9,088 bases of DNA from the NCBI GenBank assembly GCA_031269405.1, contig JAISZE010000159.1, positions 1-9,088 on the forward strand. The letters are read 5' to 3'. The DNA is from Treponema sp. (lineage in GTDB: Bacteria; Spirochaetota; Spirochaetia; Treponematales; Breznakiellaceae). Position 1 is the first letter of the stretch; every line of letters starts with the position of its first letter. This document shows, piece after piece, positions 5,888 to 9,088 of this stretch. The position numbers were made by a program, and so were the translations under genes. Below the pieces are notes generated by a model that saw only the letters and a list, made by a program, of their open reading frames with translations, was not told where the DNA came from and ran no database searches.

Positions 5888-7162
5888 ATGAATCAGTACC
5901 GTATAGAAGGCGGTTATCCTGTTTCCGGGAAAATCCGGGCAAGCGGCAACAAAAACGCCGCGCTGCCTTGTATCGCCGCGGCCCTTTTAACCGGCGAACC
6001 GGTGATACTCCGGAATATTCCTGATATCGAGGATGTCCAGGTGATGCTTGAGGTGTACCGCGCCCTGGGAGGGGGGGCTGAAGCTCTGGGGCCTAACGCC
6101 TGGAAGCTAAAGCTCCGGGATATAACAACTTCAGAGATACCCCAGGAACAGGCCCGGAAGATCCGGGCTTCCATCCTCTTTGCCGGCCCCCTCCTGGCCC
6201 GGACCGGAAAGGCGGTACTGCCGCCGCCGGGCGGGGACGTCATAGGCAGGCGGCGCTTGGACACCCACTTCTTGGCGCTTACCGAGTTGGGTGCGAAGGT
6301 CAAGGTTAACGACGCTTTCGTCTTCAGCGCCCGCAGGCTTACAGGAGCCGACATCTTCCTGGACGAGGCTTCGGTAACAGCCACGGAAAACGCGGTTATG
6401 GCCGCTGTTCTGGCCCATGGGGAGACTATCCTTACCAACGCCGCCGGCGAGCCCCATGTGCAGGATCTTTGCCGTATGCTGGTTTCCATGGGCGCCCTTA
6501 TCGAAGGGATAGGTTCCAATACCCTTACAATTAAGGGAGTGGAAAAACTCGGGGGCTGCGATTTTGAAATCGGCGCAGACTTTATGGAAGTAGGTTCCTT
6601 TGTGGGCCTGGCGGCTGCCACCAGAGGGGAGCTTTCCATCGAGGGCATCCGTCCCCAGGATATACGGCCCGCAAAAATCGCCTTTGGCAAGCTGGGCATA
6701 AGCTGGCAGCACGAAGGCAATGTTCTCCATGTCCCGGCGAAGCAGGCCATGGAGGTGAACTGCGACCTTGGGGGGATGATCCCCAAAATCGATGACGCCC
6801 CCTGGCCGGGCTTCCCCCCGGATCTGACCAGCATCGTCACGGTAGTGGCGACTCAGGTAAAAGGGACCGTACTGATCCACGAAAAGATGTTCGAGTCCCG
6901 CATGTTCTTTGTGGACAAGCTCATCGGCATGGGCGCGAGGATCGTCCTCTGCGACCCCCACAGGGCGGTGGTATCGGGCCCCACGAAACTGGCAGGCTCC
7001 GAACTCCACAGCCCCGACGTGCGGGCAGGCATGGCCATGGTCATCGCCGCTATGTGCGCTGAAGGCAAAAGCGTGATTAGCAATATCTATCAAATCGAGC
7101 GGGGCTACGAGGGCCTGACGGAACGCCTTTCCTCCCTTGGAGGGAAGATCGCCAGGTTGTAA
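5888..7162 (+). CDS. murA: UDP-N-acetylglucosamine 1-carboxyvinyltransferase (MurA), Cys-to-Asp form
   Basis: First committed step of peptidoglycan precursor synthesis in the cytoplasm: transfer of enolpyruvate from phosphoenolpyruvate to UDP-GlcNAc (EC 2.5.1.7). The 424-aa length is standard and both EPSP-synthase-like domains are complete. Key residues seen: Lys22-Asn23 in SGNKNAALP, RAS at 93-95, the active loop PPPGGDVIGRRRLDTH with Asp117 where E. coli has Cys115, TENAVMAA (166-173), and Asp312 in FPPDLTS as the expected general base. The Cys-to-Asp change is known from naturally fosfomycin-insensitive MurA of mycobacteria, chlamydiae and Borrelia. The start at 5888 gives the usual MNQYRIEGG N-terminus, but no good Shine-Dalgarno precedes it. 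A clear promoter in 5810-5887 was not found. The next gene begins 32 nt downstream without a terminator, so some read-through is possible. Confidence 0.96.
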   Translation: MNQYRIEGGYPVSGKIRASGNKNAALPCIAAALLTGEPVILRNIPDIEDVQVMLEVYRALGGGAEALGPNAWKLKLRDITTSEIPQEQARKIRASILFAGPLLARTGKAVLPPPGGDVIGRRRLDTHFLALTELGAKVKVNDAFVFSARRLTGADIFLDEASVTATENAVMAAVLAHGETILTNAAGEPHVQDLCRMLVSMGALIEGIGSNTLTIKGVEKLGGCDFEIGADFMEVGSFVGLAAATRGELSIEGIRPQDIRPAKIAFGKLGISWQHEGNVLHVPAKQAMEVNCDLGGMIPKIDDAPWPGFPPDLTSIVTVVATQVKGTVLIHEKMFESRMFFVDKLIGMGARIVLCDPHRAVVSGPTKLAGSELHSPDVRAGMAMVIAAMCAEGKSVISNIYQIERGYEGLTERLSSLGGKIARL

Positions 7163-7194
7163 AGGATTGAATAGCTTTAAGGAGGAATAAAACC

Positions 7195-8589
7195 ATGAAT
7201 ACTATATGGCGTACATTGTCGGAAACCGTCCTGATTGAACTGAATCAAAGCGCCGATGAAGGGCGGGAAGTCCGTGCGTTTGCCGATGAGGCTCGGCAGA
7301 TTTTCGATACCTGCACGGCAGGGCAGCTGCGGGAGGAAGAGGCCAAAAACTTGATTGACAAAATACGCGGCGCCCCTGTACGGGCGGACTATTCCTACAG
7401 CGAACCCGCAGGCATTGATGAGATTAGGCGGCAGCGTCCCGCATCCCGTTTTGCCACTGCTGCCAGGCCCGATAGTAACGCCTATTACGACAAGGTTTAC
7501 GGCGCCTGGCTTGGACGCTGCGCGGGCTGCCTTTTGGGTCAGCCTGTAGAAGGCTGGCGCAGGGAACGCATTACCGGTATGGCTAAAGACACCGGCAACC
7601 ATCCCATTAACCGCTACTTTTCTTCTGATGTCGGGGAGGACATTAGAGCGAAGTACAATATTCAGGATAAAGGCCAGATTTATGGCAGCAGCAAAATCAA
7701 CTGGATCAATAATGTATCTTTTATGCCTGAAGATGACGATACCAATTACACGATTCTGTACCTGAGAACTCTTGAAGATTTCGGCCCTGATTTTTCCAGC
7801 GACGATGTGGCCGCAAGCTGGCTGCAGAACGTACCTATTTTTCATGTTTGTACTGCCGAGCGGGTGGCGTACCGTAACCTTGTCAATTTGATTGCGCCGC
7901 CTCTTTCAGGGTCCTGGTACAATCCCTATCGTGAATGGATAGGCGCCCAGATCCGGGCCGACTTTTTTGGCTATGTGAATCCCGGAAACACCGAACAAGC
8001 AGCCGAATTCGCCTGGCGCGACGGCAGGGTCAGCCATGTCAAAAACGGCATCTATGGCGAAATGTTCTGCGCCGCTATGCTGGCCTGCGCCGCTGTTAGT
8101 TCGGATATAGGCGAAATCGTCCGCGCCGGTCTCGGGGAGCTTCCCCAAAAGTCCCGCCTTACTGAAAGCATAGAAGCGGTCAGAAAATGGCGCACTGAAA
8201 ACATAAGCTGGGAAGCGGCTCTGAACCGGCTGTACGAAACCTGGGATGAGAAAAACCCCCATCACTGGTGCCACGTTATTTCCAACGCCGTGATCTGCGC
8301 CATTGCCCTCCTCTGGGGCGGCGGCGATTTTGAAAAAACCATCGGCATAGCCGTATGTGCGGGATTCGACACGGATTGCAATGCCGCAACCACCGGTTCG
8401 GTTATCGGTATGATAACCGGCGCATCAGGACTCCCTGAAAAATGGACAAAGCCGCTTAACAATAAAATCAAGTCCGGCATAGACGGATTCGGCATTACTG
8501 AAATATCAGAACTTGCGGAAAGGACAGTTAAACTGGCGTTTAAGGATTGGGGAAATACGATACGTAAGAGTCAGGCGCATAATGCATAA
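7195..8589 (+). CDS. ADP-ribosylglycohydrolase-family protein
   Basis: A 464-aa protein of the ADP-ribosylglycohydrolase fold (PF03747), a binuclear-metal hydrolase family. About 97 N-terminal residues, mostly helical and unrecognised, precede the fold, which begins at YYDKVYGAWLGRCAGCLLG. Metal-ligand motifs are visible: EDDDT at 179-183 and FDTDCNAATTG at 391-401, corresponding to the two Asp clusters of the family. The Thr that usually follows the second cluster (DxDT) is Cys395 here, and the common GD of the first glycine-rich motif is replaced, so the substrate may differ from ADP-ribosyl-protein. No signal peptide. A strong Shine-Dalgarno, AAGGAGG at 7179-7185, sits 9 nt before the ATG. 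It overlaps the next gene by 8 nt, which implies a joint function. Family members paired with sugar-hydrolase genes occur in polysaccharide-degrading bacteria, but the reaction cannot be named. Confidence 0.88.
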   Translation: MNTIWRTLSETVLIELNQSADEGREVRAFADEARQIFDTCTAGQLREEEAKNLIDKIRGAPVRADYSYSEPAGIDEIRRQRPASRFATAARPDSNAYYDKVYGAWLGRCAGCLLGQPVEGWRRERITGMAKDTGNHPINRYFSSDVGEDIRAKYNIQDKGQIYGSSKINWINNVSFMPEDDDTNYTILYLRTLEDFGPDFSSDDVAASWLQNVPIFHVCTAERVAYRNLVNLIAPPLSGSWYNPYREWIGAQIRADFFGYVNPGNTEQAAEFAWRDGRVSHVKNGIYGEMFCAAMLACAAVSSDIGEIVRAGLGELPQKSRLTESIEAVRKWRTENISWEAALNRLYETWDEKNPHHWCHVISNAVICAIALLWGGGDFEKTIGIAVCAGFDTDCNAATTGSVIGMITGASGLPEKWTKPLNNKIKSGIDGFGITEISELAERTVKLAFKDWGNTIRKSQAHNA

Positions 8590-9088
8590 ACTTCAGATTG
8601 ATAATAAAAAACATATTTTCACCGATAAAGGTAAGCCTTTTTTTTACTTTGCCGATACGGCATGGATGGCTTTTTCCAATCTTTCCCTTTCTGAATGGGG
8701 GGAATACATTGAATTCCGCCGGCAGCAGGGATTTACCGCTGTGCAGATCAGCATACTGCCGGTTATGAACGATACCAGTATAGGCGAACATACGCTGTTT
8801 CCTTATAAGATAAACGCCGATGGCAGTATGGATTTTTCCTCCCTGAATGACCGGTATTTTGAGAAAGCAGTCAGAATGGTTGAAATGCTGGCTGCAGGAG
8901 GTTTAGTTCCGGTTTTGGTAGTTCTCTGGAATAATTACGTGCCCACCGCCTGGGCGGCTAAACAGATAAACAACACCACCCTTATGCCTGAGGAATATCT
9001 CAAAGACTATGCCGCTTTGGTAGTAAAGTTGTTTGGTCCTTTTAATCCCGTTTATCTTATCAGCGGCGACACTGGTTTCGATACTGAC
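8582..9088 (+). CDS. DUF4038 (apiosidase-like TIM-barrel) protein, 5' part
   Basis: The open frame starts at ATG 8582, overlaps the previous stop by 8 nt, and runs 169 codons to the window edge without a stop. The sequence fits the DUF4038 family (PF13204), which has a glycoside-hydrolase-type TIM barrel and includes GH140 apiosidase. Seen: KPFFYFADTAWMAFSNLSL near residues 18-36, EWGEYIEFRRQQGFTAVQIS (38-57), and YLISGDTGF (158-166) on a later strand. No signal peptide precedes the domain, so the protein is likely cytoplasmic and would act on imported oligosaccharides or glycosides. No good Shine-Dalgarno is present, which suits translation coupled to the upstream ADP-ribosylglycohydrolase-family gene. 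Base composition is visibly more AT-rich than in murA. The catalytic end of the barrel is outside the window, so activity cannot be judged. Confidence 0.83.
   Translation, partial: MHKLQIDNKKHIFTDKGKPFFYFADTAWMAFSNLSLSEWGEYIEFRRQQGFTAVQISILPVMNDTSIGEHTLFPYKINADGSMDFSSLNDRYFEKAVRMVEMLAAGGLVPVLVVLWNNYVPTAWAAKQINNTTLMPEEYLKDYAALVVKLFGPFNPVYLISGDTGFDTD

Noticed and set aside
5914..7093. Long minus-strand open frames opposite murA
   Set aside because: They are shadows of murA, an unmistakable complete gene on the plus strand, and show no family features.

Overview
The window reads as ordinary chromosome of a moderate-G+C bacterium (about half G+C in the genes). The best guess is a spirochaete of the termite-gut Treponema kind. 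This rests on three things: the spirochaete-like stand-alone PTS IIA protein, a MurA with Asp in place of the catalytic Cys, and the mix of an ADP-ribosylglycohydrolase with a DUF4038 glycoside-hydrolase-like protein. The assignment is inference. Nothing in the window is a plasmid, phage, insertion sequence, CRISPR array, tRNA or rRNA.

Layout, left to right. (1) 1-209, minus strand: a sigma70-type promoter, a good Shine-Dalgarno and an ATG at 104 open a reading frame that leaves the window at base 1. It runs through seven perfect copies of a 7-bp tandem repeat, so it is a candidate frame-shifting (phase-variable) locus. (2) 327-4844, minus strand, three genes read right to left as a likely operon: a 662-aa protein of unknown function with a C-terminal plasmid pRiA4b ORF-3-like domain, a fructose/PtsN-type PTS IIA protein, and transketolase. 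(3) 4845-5286: a 442-bp divergent intergenic region that is unusually rich in signals. It holds two identical palindromes 40 bp apart, an AT-rich stretch, a near-perfect sigma54 (-24/-12) promoter overlapped by another palindrome, and a strongly foldable leader. (4) 5287-5739, plus: a small heat-shock protein (Hsp20) ended by a textbook terminator. (5) 5888-7162, plus: MurA. (6) 7195-9088, plus: an ADP-ribosylglycohydrolase-family protein overlapping by 8 nt the start of a DUF4038 protein that runs off the right edge.

How the parts work together. Transketolase and the PTS IIA protein link central sugar-phosphate metabolism to phosphotransfer sensing; the large pRiA4b-domain protein is their unknown partner. 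The Hsp20 gene appears to be a single-gene unit driven by sigma54 from a distal paired enhancer, with a folded 5' leader before its ribosome binding site. The last two genes look translationally coupled and probably act on a glycoside or ADP-ribose-like substrate.

The most interesting unexplained items are the hsp20 control region (paired palindromes, sigma54 promoter and folded leader) and the heptanucleotide-repeat ORF at the left edge. No terminator was seen after transketolase, and no convincing promoter for murA.
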